A stretch of 64,000 nt of DNA from positions 1,116,001 to 1,180,000 of the forward strand of contig NZ_AP025739.1 in the NCBI RefSeq assembly GCF_003574315.2. Reading direction: 5' to 3'. Source of the DNA: Capsulimonas corticalis. Its GTDB lineage: Bacteria; Armatimonadota; Armatimonadia; Armatimonadales; Capsulimonadaceae. Position numbers and translations under genes: made by a program. Positions 18,237 through 27,609 of this stretch are shown here, in pieces. The notes beneath the pieces were generated by a model. That model worked only from the letters and a program-made list of their open reading frames with translations, had not been told where the DNA came from and made no database searches. The first letter of the stretch is position 1. Every line of letters starts with the position of its first letter.

Positions 18237-19343
18237 ATGCCCAAAATCGCTTTTATTTCGACTATGAACGGGGGCGCATGGGGAGGCAGCGAGGAGCTCT
18301 GGAGCCAGACCGCATCCCACTTGCGTGCTGCCGGCGAAACCGTCGGAGTAAACGTGTTGCGCTGGCCTGAGACGCCTGTCCCGATCAAACAACTGGAAAC
18401 GGGCGGCTGCGCTGTCGAGCGCCGCAGCGAACTGGGGCGCGGCGCAAAGCTGCGGAACGCTCTGCGGCCGCAAGCAAATTTTGCATGGCTGGACCGATTT
18501 CAGCCGGATCTTGCGGTGATCTCTCAAGGCGCCCATATCGACGGCGCCCCCTGGATGCTGGCGTGCAAAAAACGCGGCGTCCCCTATGTTTCTATTGCGC
18601 ATTCCGCAGGAGAACAATGGTGGCCGGACGACGGAGAAGCACAAAGCATCGCGGAGGCTTACGAGGGCGCGCGCGCCGCGTATTTCGTATCGAACGGCAA
18701 TCTGGATCTCACGCGACGGCAGCTGGCGATTCCTTTGGAACATGCGCGCATTGTGCGTAACCCGTTCAGCATTCCCTATGATATCGAGGTAGAATGGCCG
18801 GAATACGCCGAGGAACTGCGTCTAGCCTGTGTCGGACGGCTCGCCCCTTCCGCAAAAGGCCAGGACCTGTTGTTTGACGTACTGCGTCAACAAAAGTGGC
18901 GGAATCGGCCGCTTCGTCTCACATTGTATGGATCTGGACCTAATGAAGCAACCCTCCGGGCGATGGCTCGGCTCTATCACTTGGATGCGGTCACTTTCGG
19001 CGGCTTCGAGACTGATATCACGGCGATATGGCGCTCTCACCACGCGCTCGTATTGCCATCACGCTTTGAAGGATTGCCAATCACCATCGTGGAAGCGATG
19101 CTCTGCGCCCGAATATGCATTGTGACGGATGTCGCTGGTAACCGTGAACTTTTGGAGGACGGAGCAAGCGGCTTCGTTGCGGCAGGACCAAGCGCCAGTC
19201 TTTTGGATGCAGCTTTGGAGCGAGCGTGGGCGCAGCGTAAGCAGTGGCGCGCAATGGGATTGAAGGCGGCGGCTCAAGTGCGCACACATATTCCTGCGGA
19301 TCCCGTGGCGGTTTTTGTCGAGGAGATTCGCACCCTTCTCTGA
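18237..19343 (+). CDS. GT4 glycosyltransferase
   Basis: A 368-residue GT-B glycosyltransferase. The N-terminal domain begins KIAFISTMNGGAWGGSEELW. The C-terminal donor domain has CVGRLAPSAKGQDLL, ALVLPSRFEGLPITIVEAML (the EX7E motif) and TDVAGNRELLEDG. It lies 12 bases after the GT2-acyltransferase fusion. It is a retaining transferase acting on a nucleotide-sugar; specificity is unknown. Confidence 0.87.
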   Translation: MPKIAFISTMNGGAWGGSEELWSQTASHLRAAGETVGVNVLRWPETPVPIKQLETGGCAVERRSELGRGAKLRNALRPQANFAWLDRFQPDLAVISQGAHIDGAPWMLACKKRGVPYVSIAHSAGEQWWPDDGEAQSIAEAYEGARAAYFVSNGNLDLTRRQLAIPLEHARIVRNPFSIPYDIEVEWPEYAEELRLACVGRLAPSAKGQDLLFDVLRQQKWRNRPLRLTLYGSGPNEATLRAMARLYHLDAVTFGGFETDITAIWRSHHALVLPSRFEGLPITIVEAMLCARICIVTDVAGNRELLEDGASGFVAAGPSASLLDAALERAWAQRKQWRAMGLKAAAQVRTHIPADPVAVFVEEIRTLL

Positions 19344-19374
19344 ACGCGCCTTCCCAGCAATTTTAAGAAATTCT

Positions 19375-20349
19375 ATGTCTTATTCCGTCTCCATCCTCAT
19401 TTGCACACGCAATCGCGCCGCACAGCTCGCCGAAACCCTCAGGGCGCTTGCCGCAATCGATTACGATGCGCCGGAGACCACCGAGATCCTCATCGTCGAC
19501 AATGGGTCCACCGATGAGACAGCAAGCGTCATTAATGCTTACTGCAATGGATCAGTCGAAACATCCCATTTGATGGAGGCGCGAGCCGGTCAAACCTACG
19601 CCCGCAATCGCGCGATTACGGAGGCTCGGGGCGATATCCTCTTATGGACCGATGATGATGTCAAACCATCGAAAAACTGGATCCAGGCGATGTGCGCGCC
19701 AATCATTTCCGGAAACGCCGACGCTGTAGCCGGCGGCATCTTGATGGCCCCTCACTTGCGACGCTCATGGATGAAGGGGTTGCATAAGATCATGCTGGCG
19801 TCAACGGAAAACTTCCCTGAGGAAGCTCCAATCAATCTGATTGGAGCGAATATGGCGTTTCATCGCCGAGTGCTGGAAAAAGTCCCAAGCTTTGATACGG
19901 AATTAGGCCCGGGCCAGCTTGGTTTCCAGGATGATGCTTTATTTTCGCGTCAACTGGAAAATGCAGGCTATCGCATTTCTCGCTCTCTGGATATCTGCGT
20001 CGAACACCATTTCGCTCCCGACCGGCTGCTGCGCAAGAATTTTCTTGATCGCATGATCCGCGAGGGTAAGTCGGAGGCGTATGTCGCGCATCATTGGGAG
20101 CATCGGGATTTGGAAGATTCCTGGAAATACGATGTGAAGGAAATCCTGCTCCCTCTTTACCGTTTGCTGCGCCCCGCGAAGGATGATGCGGAAGGCGGGA
20201 TTTCCGCGCGGGAGATGGGATGGCTGAAGGATCTAGCGTTTCGGAGCCAAATGCAGATCGAGCGAACGCGCCCTCGAAACTATGAGAAGTTTGGTCTGGT
20301 CAAGCTCAATCAAAGCTCCGCCGATATTCCCGTCGCCGAGAAACGTTAA
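19375..20349 (+). CDS. GT2 glycosyltransferase
   Basis: A 324-residue GT-A fold enzyme with ILICTRNRAAQLAETLRAL, IVDNGSTDETASVI and the metal motif LLWTDDDVKPS. The LGPGQLGFQDDALFSRQLE segment gives the acceptor-side acidic motif. The ATG at 19375 is chosen because the fold begins there; an upstream extension overlaps the previous gene. It sits 31 bases after the GT4 gene and 3 bases before the next one. Confidence 0.87.
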   Translation: MSYSVSILICTRNRAAQLAETLRALAAIDYDAPETTEILIVDNGSTDETASVINAYCNGSVETSHLMEARAGQTYARNRAITEARGDILLWTDDDVKPSKNWIQAMCAPIISGNADAVAGGILMAPHLRRSWMKGLHKIMLASTENFPEEAPINLIGANMAFHRRVLEKVPSFDTELGPGQLGFQDDALFSRQLENAGYRISRSLDICVEHHFAPDRLLRKNFLDRMIREGKSEAYVAHHWEHRDLEDSWKYDVKEILLPLYRLLRPAKDDAEGGISAREMGWLKDLAFRSQMQIERTRPRNYEKFGLVKLNQSSADIPVAEKR

Positions 20350-20352
20350 CCC

Positions 20353-21447
20353 ATGCGCGTCGCTTTCGACTATTTGATCTTCTCCATGCAGCAGTATGGC
20401 GGCATCTCACGTTACTTCCATGAGCTTGGGGCGCATCTGTCCTCGTTCGAGGACGTCGAGCTCTCGTGGCCGGTCTTCGCGCACGGCAATAGCTATTTGC
20501 GTGAGAGCTCCAACGGGCATTATGTTTCGATCGCCCCGGACACGCGCATCAAGCGCGGCGTCCGTAAGCTGGCGAACGCGACGATGACGAAGGCGTGGCT
20601 GGCGGCTCATCCGCAGGATATCATTCACGAGACGTTCTACCGAACGACCCCGTGGCCGGGCCGGCATCGTACCGTGGTGACGGTTCATGATATGATCGTG
20701 GAGAAGCATCCGGAAGAAAATCCCAACGCCGTAGCGGATGCGGCGATCAAACGCGCGGCTGTGATGCGGGCGGACCATGTGATCTGCATCTCGGAGAACA
20801 CAAAGAAAGATCTGCTGGAATTGGTGGACGTCGCCCCTAGCCACATCTCCGTCATTCCTCATGGATGGCGTCGTTTCCCAGAGGCTGCGGCTACGAACCT
20901 GCCGGCGAATATCGTTAAGCCGTTTTTGCTGTACGTGGGCGCGCGATCGACGTACAAGAACTGGAAGAATTTCATCGCCGCCTATGCGCAATCGTCGCTT
21001 CCTGCGGATTTCCAGATTGTCTGCTTCGGGGGCGGGGAGTTCACCCCAGAAGAAATGGCGACGCTGGCGAAATATAAGTTAACGGAAATACAAGTGACGC
21101 AAGCGGGGGGCGGCGACGCAATACTGGGAACGCTTTACCAAAACGCCGCGCTATTCGTATATCCTTCGCTGTACGAAGGCTTCGGAATGCCGCTGCTGGA
21201 GGCGATGGCCGCCGGATGCCCGGTGGCGTGCGGTGATGTCAGCTCCCTGCCCGAAGTGGCGGGCGCCGCCGCCGAGTATTTTGATCCGATGAGCAGCGAG
21301 AGCATCGCCGCCGCGATCCAGCGCGTTGTGTCGTCCAAAGCACACGCCGAAGAACTTGTCCGCCAAGGCGAGCAGCGCCTCCCGATGTTCTCCTGGGAAC
21401 GCTGCGCGGAGCAGACGAGAGACGTGTATCGAAAACTTGCGGGCTAA
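20353..21447 (+). CDS. GT4 glycosyltransferase
   Basis: A 364-residue GT4 enzyme with YGGISRYFHELGAHL near the N-terminus, VTVHDMIVEKHPEE, LYVGARSTYKNWKNFI and the donor motif PSLYEGFGMPLLEAMAAG followed by GDVSSLPEVAGAAAEYF. This resembles mannosyltransferases of the WbaZ/MtfB sort, which would suit a GDP-sugar pathway, but specificity is inference. It ends the first part of the locus; a 264-base gap follows. Confidence 0.88.
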   Translation: MRVAFDYLIFSMQQYGGISRYFHELGAHLSSFEDVELSWPVFAHGNSYLRESSNGHYVSIAPDTRIKRGVRKLANATMTKAWLAAHPQDIIHETFYRTTPWPGRHRTVVTVHDMIVEKHPEENPNAVADAAIKRAAVMRADHVICISENTKKDLLELVDVAPSHISVIPHGWRRFPEAAATNLPANIVKPFLLYVGARSTYKNWKNFIAAYAQSSLPADFQIVCFGGGEFTPEEMATLAKYKLTEIQVTQAGGGDAILGTLYQNAALFVYPSLYEGFGMPLLEAMAAGCPVACGDVSSLPEVAGAAAEYFDPMSSESIAAAIQRVVSSKAHAEELVRQGEQRLPMFSWERCAEQTRDVYRKLAG

Positions 21448-21485
21448 TTACCAGGAGAGGGCGTCTTTGCGCGCGCCGGCGAAGA

Positions 21486-21526
21486 GTCGGCGCAATGTCG
21501 GCGCAATGTCGGTTTGCAGGTATAAT
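21486..21526 (+). promoter_or_regulatory. Direct repeats and candidate -10 upstream of gmd
   Basis: Two perfect copies of GTCGGCGCAAT (21486-21496 and 21497-21507) and a five-base third start (21508-21512) lie just before TATAAT at 21521-21526. No clear -35 is present; the repeats occupy that position. They could bind an activator for the gmd-fcl-wzz segment, giving a leader of about 180 bases. The remainder of the 21448-21711 gap shows nothing recognisable. Confidence 0.35.
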
Positions 21527-21711
21527 AACGTATTGCGCCAGAAACACACGCGGCGCTGTTTCCTTGGAAGCGGCGTAATCGAGTTCCCGAAAGAAATCCA
21601 CCGTTCACCCCGCGCGTTTCATCTCCGCCGGATACGATCCTGCGCGGCGCCGCACGGACGGCGCGGACGCCGAAGAGATGGCGGCGGGCGAAACCCAATC
21701 AAGGCAGATCG

Positions 21712-22761
21712 ATGAAGAAAACCGCTCTTATCTCCGGTGTTACGGGCCAGGACGGCTCGTATCTCGCCGAGCTATTGCTGGCGAAAGATTACGAAGTCCA
21801 CGGGATCATTCGACGATCCAGCAGCTTCAACACCGGCAGGATCGAGCATCTGTATGTCGATCCGCACACGCTCGGCGCGCGTCTTTTCCTGCATTACGGC
21901 GACCTCGCGGACTCGTCCAACCTGCGTCATCTGGTCGAGAAAGTGCGTCCGGACGAAGTCTATAACCTCGGGGCTCAGTCCCATGTCAAAGTCTCTTTTG
22001 AAGAGCCCGAATATACCGTCGATGTGGACGCGGTCGGAACGCTGCGCTTTTTAGAGGCGATTCGCGATTACCGGGACCGGACCGGACACGATGTCCGTTT
22101 CTATCAGGCGAGCAGTTCGGAGATGTTCGGCGCCGCGCCTCCACCGCAGGGCGAAAGCACCCCGTTCCATCCGCGCAGTCCATACGCCTGCGCCAAAGTT
22201 TACAGTTATTGGCAGACAGTCAACTATCGCGAGAGCTACAGCATGTTCGCCTGCAACGGCATTCTGTTCAACCATGAAAGCGAGCGCCGGGGCGAAACGT
22301 TCGTGACGCGCAAGATCACACGCGCCGCCACTCGGATCAAGCTCGGCCTCCAGGACAAGCTCTATTTAGGCAATCTGAACGCGAAACGCGACTGGGGTTT
22401 CGCGGGAGACTATGTGGAGGCGATGTGGCGGATGCTGCAAGCAGACCAGCCGGACGACTATGTTGTCGCCACCGGGGAAGCCTACTCGGTGCAGGAGTTC
22501 GTGGACAAGACATTCGCTCTGCTGGATCTCGATCCCGCCAAATACGTCGAAGTCGACGAGCGTTATTTCCGGCCCGCGGAAGTCGACTATCTGCTCGGGG
22601 ACCCCTCTAAAGCGCGGGCGAAACTGGATTGGAAGCCTCTGGTGTCCTTTGACGCTTTAGTCGAGCGTATGGTGGAGCACGATCTTTCTCTCGCCCGCCG
22701 CGAAAAGACTCTTCTGGATTCCGGCCACAGCATCAGCGATCAAGCGAGGCAGCCCCGGTAA
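21712..22761 (+). CDS. gmd: GDP-mannose 4,6-dehydratase
   Basis: A 349-residue extended SDR enzyme converting GDP-D-mannose to GDP-4-keto-6-deoxymannose. The NADP-binding loop is [29 protein letters not shown] is the Gmd-specific stretch, and the catalytic residues are in [10 protein letters not shown] and [10 protein letters not shown]. It overlaps the next gene by a single base (TAATG), as usual for the gmd-fcl pair. It supplies the activated intermediate for GDP-fucose or a rhamnose-type sugar used by the neighbouring transferases. Confidence 0.96.
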   Translation: MKKTALISGVTGQDGSYLAELLLAKDYEVHGIIRRSSSFNTGRIEHLYVDPHTLGARLFLHYGDLADSSNLRHLVEKVRPDEVYNLGAQSHVKVSFEEPEYTVDVDAVGTLRFLEAIRDYRDRTGHDVRFYQASSSEMFGAAPPPQGESTPFHPRSPYACAKVYSYWQTVNYRESYSMFACNGILFNHESERRGETFVTRKITRAATRIKLGLQDKLYLGNLNAKRDWGFAGDYVEAMWRMLQADQPDDYVVATGEAYSVQEFVDKTFALLDLDPAKYVEVDERYFRPAEVDYLLGDPSKARAKLDWKPLVSFDALVERMVEHDLSLARREKTLLDSGHSISDQARQPR

Positions 22762-23708
22762 TGGATCGAACCGCACGTATTTTTGTCGCCGGACATCGAG
22801 GTCTCGTAGGCTCAGCGATCGTACGCGCTTTGGAGCGCGCGGGGTTCGGCAATCTTCTTCTCAAATCCCGCACTGAGCTGGACTTGCAGAATGAGGCGGC
22901 GGTAACCGCGTTCTTCGAGAAAGAGCAGCCGGAGTATGTGTTTCTGGCGGCGGCGAAGGTCGGCGGGATCCTGGCGAACAGCACGCAGCCGGTCGAGTTC
23001 CTCACCGAGAATCTCCGCATCCAAAACAACGTAATCCTCGGAGCGCATCAAGGCGGGGCGCGCAAGCTGCTGTTTCTGGGCAGCTCCTGCATTTACCCAA
23101 AGTTCGCCCCTCAGCCGATCCACGAGAGTTCGCTTCTGACCGGCGCTCTGGAACCCACGAACGAAGCGTACGCGATCGCTAAGATCGCCGGCATTACGCT
23201 GTGCCGGTCGCTGGCGCAGGAGTACGGCGCAAACTTCCTCTCCGTCATGCCGACAAATCTTTATGGCCCCAATGACAATTTCGACTTGAAGACATCGCAT
23301 GTGCTCCCGGCGCTGATCCGAAAATGCCATGTCGCTTCGGTCACCAAATCCCCAAGCCTGGAGCTCTGGGGCACCGGTTCGCCGCGCCGCGAATTCCTGC
23401 ACGCCGACGACCTCGCCGAAGCCTGTGTGTTTCTGATGGAAAATTACGACAGTCCGGAGATTATCAACATCGGCGTGGGCGAAGATATCTCGATCCTGGA
23501 GCTAGCGCGCCTGGTGCAGTCGGTGGTTGGCTATGAAGGCGAGATCGTCTTTGACGCCTCCAAGCCCGATGGGACGCCGCGCAAACTTCTGGATGTCTCC
23601 AAACTGCATGGGCTAGGCTGGCGGCATCGCATTTCGCTGGAAAAAGGAATTACTGCGGTTTACCAACAGGCGGATAAAGGCGCCTGGGTTTCAGCTATTC
23701 GCGTTTGA
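22761..23708 (+). CDS. fcl: GDP-L-fucose synthase
   Basis: This 315-residue epimerase/reductase has the NADPH loop [16 protein letters not shown], the catalytic [15 protein letters not shown] and the Tyr/Lys pair [11 protein letters not shown]. It converts the Gmd product to GDP-L-fucose. It overlaps gmd at TAATG, so the two are co-translated. The pair shows that the polysaccharide very probably contains fucose. Confidence 0.96.
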   Translation: MDRTARIFVAGHRGLVGSAIVRALERAGFGNLLLKSRTELDLQNEAAVTAFFEKEQPEYVFLAAAKVGGILANSTQPVEFLTENLRIQNNVILGAHQGGARKLLFLGSSCIYPKFAPQPIHESSLLTGALEPTNEAYAIAKIAGITLCRSLAQEYGANFLSVMPTNLYGPNDNFDLKTSHVLPALIRKCHVASVTKSPSLELWGTGSPRREFLHADDLAEACVFLMENYDSPEIINIGVGEDISILELARLVQSVVGYEGEIVFDASKPDGTPRKLLDVSKLHGLGWRHRISLEKGITAVYQQADKGAWVSAIRV

Positions 23709-23762
23709 GGTTTCGATAGCGCCGCCGCTGGACGATATTCCGACGGATTAACTACTAACATC

Positions 23763-25208
23763 ATGAGCAAGCTTCACTCTACCTCCGAGCCGTTCGCGGA
23801 CAACCTCGCCGCCGATATTGACAGAGGCAACACGCCCGCGCCGGCAAAAAACCGGCTGCTGCCGCTGGGTCTCGCGGTCGTCGCAGGCGTTGTCGCCTTT
23901 GGCGTCGCTTCCGTGCTTCCCAAGCAATATCGCACCGAAAGCACGCTTTATTTCCCTTCCGCCGGTGATTCCGGAGCGGGGTCGATCATCAGCGCGCTGA
24001 ATGGTTTTGGCGGAGGAGGAGTAGGCGATAAGGGCGGAAGCGTCGGCTTGCTGGGAGGCATGATCAGTTCCCCCCAAGTCGCCAGCGGCCCGAACACTTC
24101 CATTGCGATCCTCACAAGCGTCCGCTGCCAAACGCAGGTGGCGCAAATATGTCATCTCCAAGAGCACTACCACACGACAAGAATGCCGATTGTGCTGAAG
24201 ATGCTCACAGCCGCGTCAACATTCGCCGTGAACAAAAATGGACTCCTTCAGGTCGAAATCGCCGATCAAGACCCGCACGTTGCGGCGGCGATTAACCAGG
24301 CCTACCTGGATACGCTTAAGTCGATCGCCACGGACCTGAGCGTAGACGTATCGCGGCGAAACCGCATCTTTATTGAAGAGCGCTTGAAGACACAGCGCGC
24401 GAAGCTGACAGCCCAGGAAAGCTTATATTCGGAGATGCAAAAATCTCCCACACAGGCGCTGACCGGAACTGCCGGCTCTGATAAGCTGGTGTCCGCATAT
24501 GTCGAGCTTCAGACCCAGGCCAATCAGGCGGCGATTGATTTGAGCGCGGTCGACGCGCGGATCCGCTGGCAAACAGGAGTGGCGAAGGCGGCGTCCGGCC
24601 CCAGCCTCGACGCCGCGTCCGTCATTCCCAAAGTCCAGCCGTCAGTCGAACGCCTGAGAGGTTTGGAATCCCGTTTCAGCATCGCCCAGGCGACTCTGGG
24701 GCCGGACAACCCAGACTATCGATACCTCCAGATCCAAGTCGAACTGGCGCGCAGGGAAGTGCGCTCCGAAGTTGAGCGGGAGCTCAACCAGACACAATCC
24801 GGTATCGCCCCGGAGGTGTCCACTCTTTACGCCACGCGGGCGGCCCTGCAAGCGCAGCACGATGGTCTCAATCGATCACTGACCCAGCTCAAAGATAAGG
24901 TCGTCGCGATCCCCGTCACAAAGATGCGGGAAGCGCACATGACGGCTGAGGTCGAGACGGGCGAGAAGCTTGTCGCGATGCTGGAGACCGAGGCGGAGCG
25001 GGCGCGTTTAGCCGAAGCCCGAGACAGCACCACATTCGAAGTCATCGATCCTCCCACGCCGCCGGACGAACCGTTTGCTCCTCGACGCGCATTCATCGCG
25101 GGGATCGCGGCGCTGGCGGGGTTCCTGCTGGGCCTCGCCTGGCTGGCGGCCAAATCCCTTGGCAAAGACGGGCTCATGGGCATGGACGCCAAGCACGATT
25201 CTCTGTGA
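23763..25208 (+). CDS. Wzz-type polysaccharide co-polymerase (chain-length determinant)
   Basis: A 481-residue protein with an N-terminal transmembrane helix (about 32-52), the post-helix motif KQYRTESTLYFPS, a long helical and coiled-coil periplasmic region and a second transmembrane helix near the C-terminus (about 440-462, FIAGIAALAGFLLGLAWLAA). No Walker motifs follow, so it is a Wzz-like protein without a fused tyrosine kinase. It would set chain length together with the Wzy-like protein encoded next. It starts 54 bases after fcl. Confidence 0.88.
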   Translation: MSKLHSTSEPFADNLAADIDRGNTPAPAKNRLLPLGLAVVAGVVAFGVASVLPKQYRTESTLYFPSAGDSGAGSIISALNGFGGGGVGDKGGSVGLLGGMISSPQVASGPNTSIAILTSVRCQTQVAQICHLQEHYHTTRMPIVLKMLTAASTFAVNKNGLLQVEIADQDPHVAAAINQAYLDTLKSIATDLSVDVSRRNRIFIEERLKTQRAKLTAQESLYSEMQKSPTQALTGTAGSDKLVSAYVELQTQANQAAIDLSAVDARIRWQTGVAKAASGPSLDAASVIPKVQPSVERLRGLESRFSIAQATLGPDNPDYRYLQIQVELARREVRSEVERELNQTQSGIAPEVSTLYATRAALQAQHDGLNRSLTQLKDKVVAIPVTKMREAHMTAEVETGEKLVAMLETEAERARLAEARDSTTFEVIDPPTPPDEPFAPRRAFIAGIAALAGFLLGLAWLAAKSLGKDGLMGMDAKHDSL

Positions 25209-25218
25209 AAGCGCCCAC

Positions 25219-26748
25219 ATGAGATTCCCTGTACAGCCATTCACATCGGGAGCCAGCTCCGGTCGAACGTACCTCCTCCTCGGCGTCCTTGCATGCGTCA
25301 TCGGCGTACTGGCGCCCAGTTTGCAGCTAGTGTTTCTTATCTGCGGTCTGGCGATCGTCACAACAGCGATGCGCTTTACGGAAAAGCTGAGCATAGCGAC
25401 ATTTTGGGCGCTGCCTTACATGGCGGCGAACCTGCCGCTCAGCGCATTTACGCTCAAACTTCCCGAAGCAGTCGCTTACTTGTTTACCGCCGCCGTCCTG
25501 CTGAAAGCCGCCGTGCGCCGGGAAACCATCGTGACGCCGCCGGTGACGCCTCAGGTAATGCTCTATCTCGTGGCGTTATGTTTGTCGACGATTTTTGCCC
25601 CATTTGTTCCCGCCCCGTACCTGGGAGCAATCGAACCCTCGAACCGCAATTCGCCGGGCATTCGTCCGCTCAGCGTGATCATCTGGCTGGGAATATCCTG
25701 GGCAGTCGTCATTGCGCTCTATCACATGGTTCATGAGCGGCCACAACTGCTCCGGCAATGGCTGCGAGCGCACATTCTCGGCAGCGCGCTTGCCTGCCTC
25801 ATCAGCATCTCGATGTACTTTATGGCGCTGGGCGGCGCCACCTTTATCAATATCGGCGGTCTCCAGGCTCGCAGCCTTGTTGTCGCCAGCGGCGTCTCCG
25901 ATGGACTGTCCGTATTGCGTTTGGCGGGTGTGGCGTATGAACCGCTATTCCTCGCGTTTTATCTGCTGACCGTCATGCCGCTTACGGTCTTAACAGTGAT
26001 CTATTCACCGGCATGGATGCCACGGAAGCTCGCCGCTCCGATCTTAGGAATACAAACCCTCACCATGCTGATGACGATGTCGTCGGGCGGGTGGGCAGGC
26101 CTATTTACCGCCCTAATCGTCATCTTTCCACTAATCCGAAAGTATCGAGTGGAGCGGCGCGTTAAGATCGGTTTTGGCCTCGCGATTCTGGTTACGACCC
26201 TCCTCGTTACCGTCCTGCTCGCCAGCAGTCAAGTTTACCTGGAGGGCGCGCAGGGGGCCGTGACCAAGATCATCAATGGGGGCGACAAGATTCGTGACCG
26301 CGAATGGGCGGTCGGAAAGCGCCTCTTTCAGGCATATCCCTTGCTTGGATGCGGTCCGGGATTGGCGAACTTTTTCTTCCCGAGATATCATGATTTGTAT
26401 CAAGCGCAGCCGATTGACGGCGCGAACGAAGTCAATAACGTTCCGCTGAACGTTCTTGCGGAATCGGGCCTGGTGGGCTTCGCGGCCGTCGGATGGTGCA
26501 CGATTGCCGGCCTCGGTACGCTTCTCTCGGCAATTTTGCGCTCACGATACATCAATGCTCCGACATTGATGGCCCTGACCGCGAGTTTAGTCGGCTGCGC
26601 CGTGCAGTACATGAGTATGAATCCGCTGTTCCTTATCTATTTTTCCGCTCTAGTGGGTCTTGCGCTCGCAGCAGTGCGAGCCAGCCGCCGGCCGGGCGCC
26701 GTCGATCCTCTGCTCGGCGAAGCGACAACAGGAGCGGCGGTTTCATGA
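25219..26748 (+). CDS. O-antigen polymerase/ligase-like membrane protein (Wzy/WaaL type)
   Basis: A 509-residue protein with roughly ten or more hydrophobic segments and a large loop between late helices (REWAVGKRLFQAYPLLGCGPG, then a stretch of about 60 residues). This is the architecture of Wzy_C/O-antigen ligase proteins. The ATG at 25219 is preferred over upstream in-frame codons that overlap wzz. It ends in an ATGA overlap with the next glycosyltransferase gene. It would polymerise or transfer undecaprenyl-linked repeat units outside the inner membrane; the two roles cannot be separated from sequence. Confidence 0.85.
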   Translation: MRFPVQPFTSGASSGRTYLLLGVLACVIGVLAPSLQLVFLICGLAIVTTAMRFTEKLSIATFWALPYMAANLPLSAFTLKLPEAVAYLFTAAVLLKAAVRRETIVTPPVTPQVMLYLVALCLSTIFAPFVPAPYLGAIEPSNRNSPGIRPLSVIIWLGISWAVVIALYHMVHERPQLLRQWLRAHILGSALACLISISMYFMALGGATFINIGGLQARSLVVASGVSDGLSVLRLAGVAYEPLFLAFYLLTVMPLTVLTVIYSPAWMPRKLAAPILGIQTLTMLMTMSSGGWAGLFTALIVIFPLIRKYRVERRVKIGFGLAILVTTLLVTVLLASSQVYLEGAQGAVTKIINGGDKIRDREWAVGKRLFQAYPLLGCGPGLANFFFPRYHDLYQAQPIDGANEVNNVPLNVLAESGLVGFAAVGWCTIAGLGTLLSAILRSRYINAPTLMALTASLVGCAVQYMSMNPLFLIYFSALVGLALAAVRASRRPGAVDPLLGEATTGAAVS

Positions 26749-27602
26749 CGACCATCTCCGTCATCGTCGCCGTTTACAACGGCGCTGCGACATTGCAGCG
26801 ATGTATCGATAGTTTTACGCGTCAAACCTATCCGAACAAGCAGCTAATCGTGATGGATGGTGGGTCCAGCGATGCGACGCTGCAGATCCTGACGGCGAAC
26901 GCATCGCATCTCTTTTACTGGGAATCCGAGCGTGACCGCGGGATTTATCACGCCTGGAACAAGGGCGTCGCGCGGGCGACCGGCGACTGGATCTGTTTTC
27001 TCGGCTCCGATGATTACCTTTGGGCGGACGATGTCCTTGAAAAGATTGCGTCCCGGCTGGATCAGATTCCCATGGAGATCAAAGTAGCGTACGGTCAGGC
27101 GGCGATCGTAACGAAATCTGGAGGCGTTTTGCGGATGGAGGGTCAGCCCTGGGAAGAGGCGAAAAAGGCCTTTTGCCATACAATGACGATCCCCCATCCT
27201 GGCCTGATGCATCGGCGATCGTTCTTCGAGGAGCATGGGCTATTCGATGAATCCTTCCGGATCGTCGGCGACTACGATTTGCTTCTGCGTGAGCTCAAGA
27301 CGGGCCGTGCGCAGTTCATGGACGGCGTCACCACGGTCGGCTTCCAGCATGGCGGCGTCAGCAATTCTCCCACGGCGATGCGCCCGATGCTGCGGGAGCT
27401 GGCGCGAGTCCGCAAAACCCATCACCTGCACGCCGCGCAGATTCGCCGCTTTTCCAGCGTCCGTCTCAAGATGAACGTTTGCAGCATTCTTGTCAGCATC
27501 GTCGGCGACAGAGGATTCCGCTGGATCGCCGATACGGGCCGGCGGCTGACGGGACGGCCCGCGATCTGGGGCGAGGACGCCCACGCCGAAGGCGGCAAAT
27601 AA
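26745..27602 (+). CDS. GT2 glycosyltransferase (WcaA-like)
   Basis: A 285-residue GT-A enzyme with ISVIVAVYNGAATLQRCIDS, VMDGGSSDATLQIL, SERDRGIYHAWNKGVARATG and the metal motif CFLGSDDYLWADD. The SERDxGIYxAxNKG pattern is frequent in colanic-acid type transferases. It is translationally coupled to the polymerase gene (ATGA). Confidence 0.9.
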   Translation: MTTISVIVAVYNGAATLQRCIDSFTRQTYPNKQLIVMDGGSSDATLQILTANASHLFYWESERDRGIYHAWNKGVARATGDWICFLGSDDYLWADDVLEKIASRLDQIPMEIKVAYGQAAIVTKSGGVLRMEGQPWEEAKKAFCHTMTIPHPGLMHRRSFFEEHGLFDESFRIVGDYDLLLRELKTGRAQFMDGVTTVGFQHGGVSNSPTAMRPMLRELARVRKTHHLHAAQIRRFSSVRLKMNVCSILVSIVGDRGFRWIADTGRRLTGRPAIWGEDAHAEGGK

Positions 27603-27609
27603 CACCCCT

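Noticed and set aside
21486-21512. Replication iterons
   Set aside because: Only two full copies exist, with no DnaA boxes, AT-rich unwinding region or rep gene nearby.
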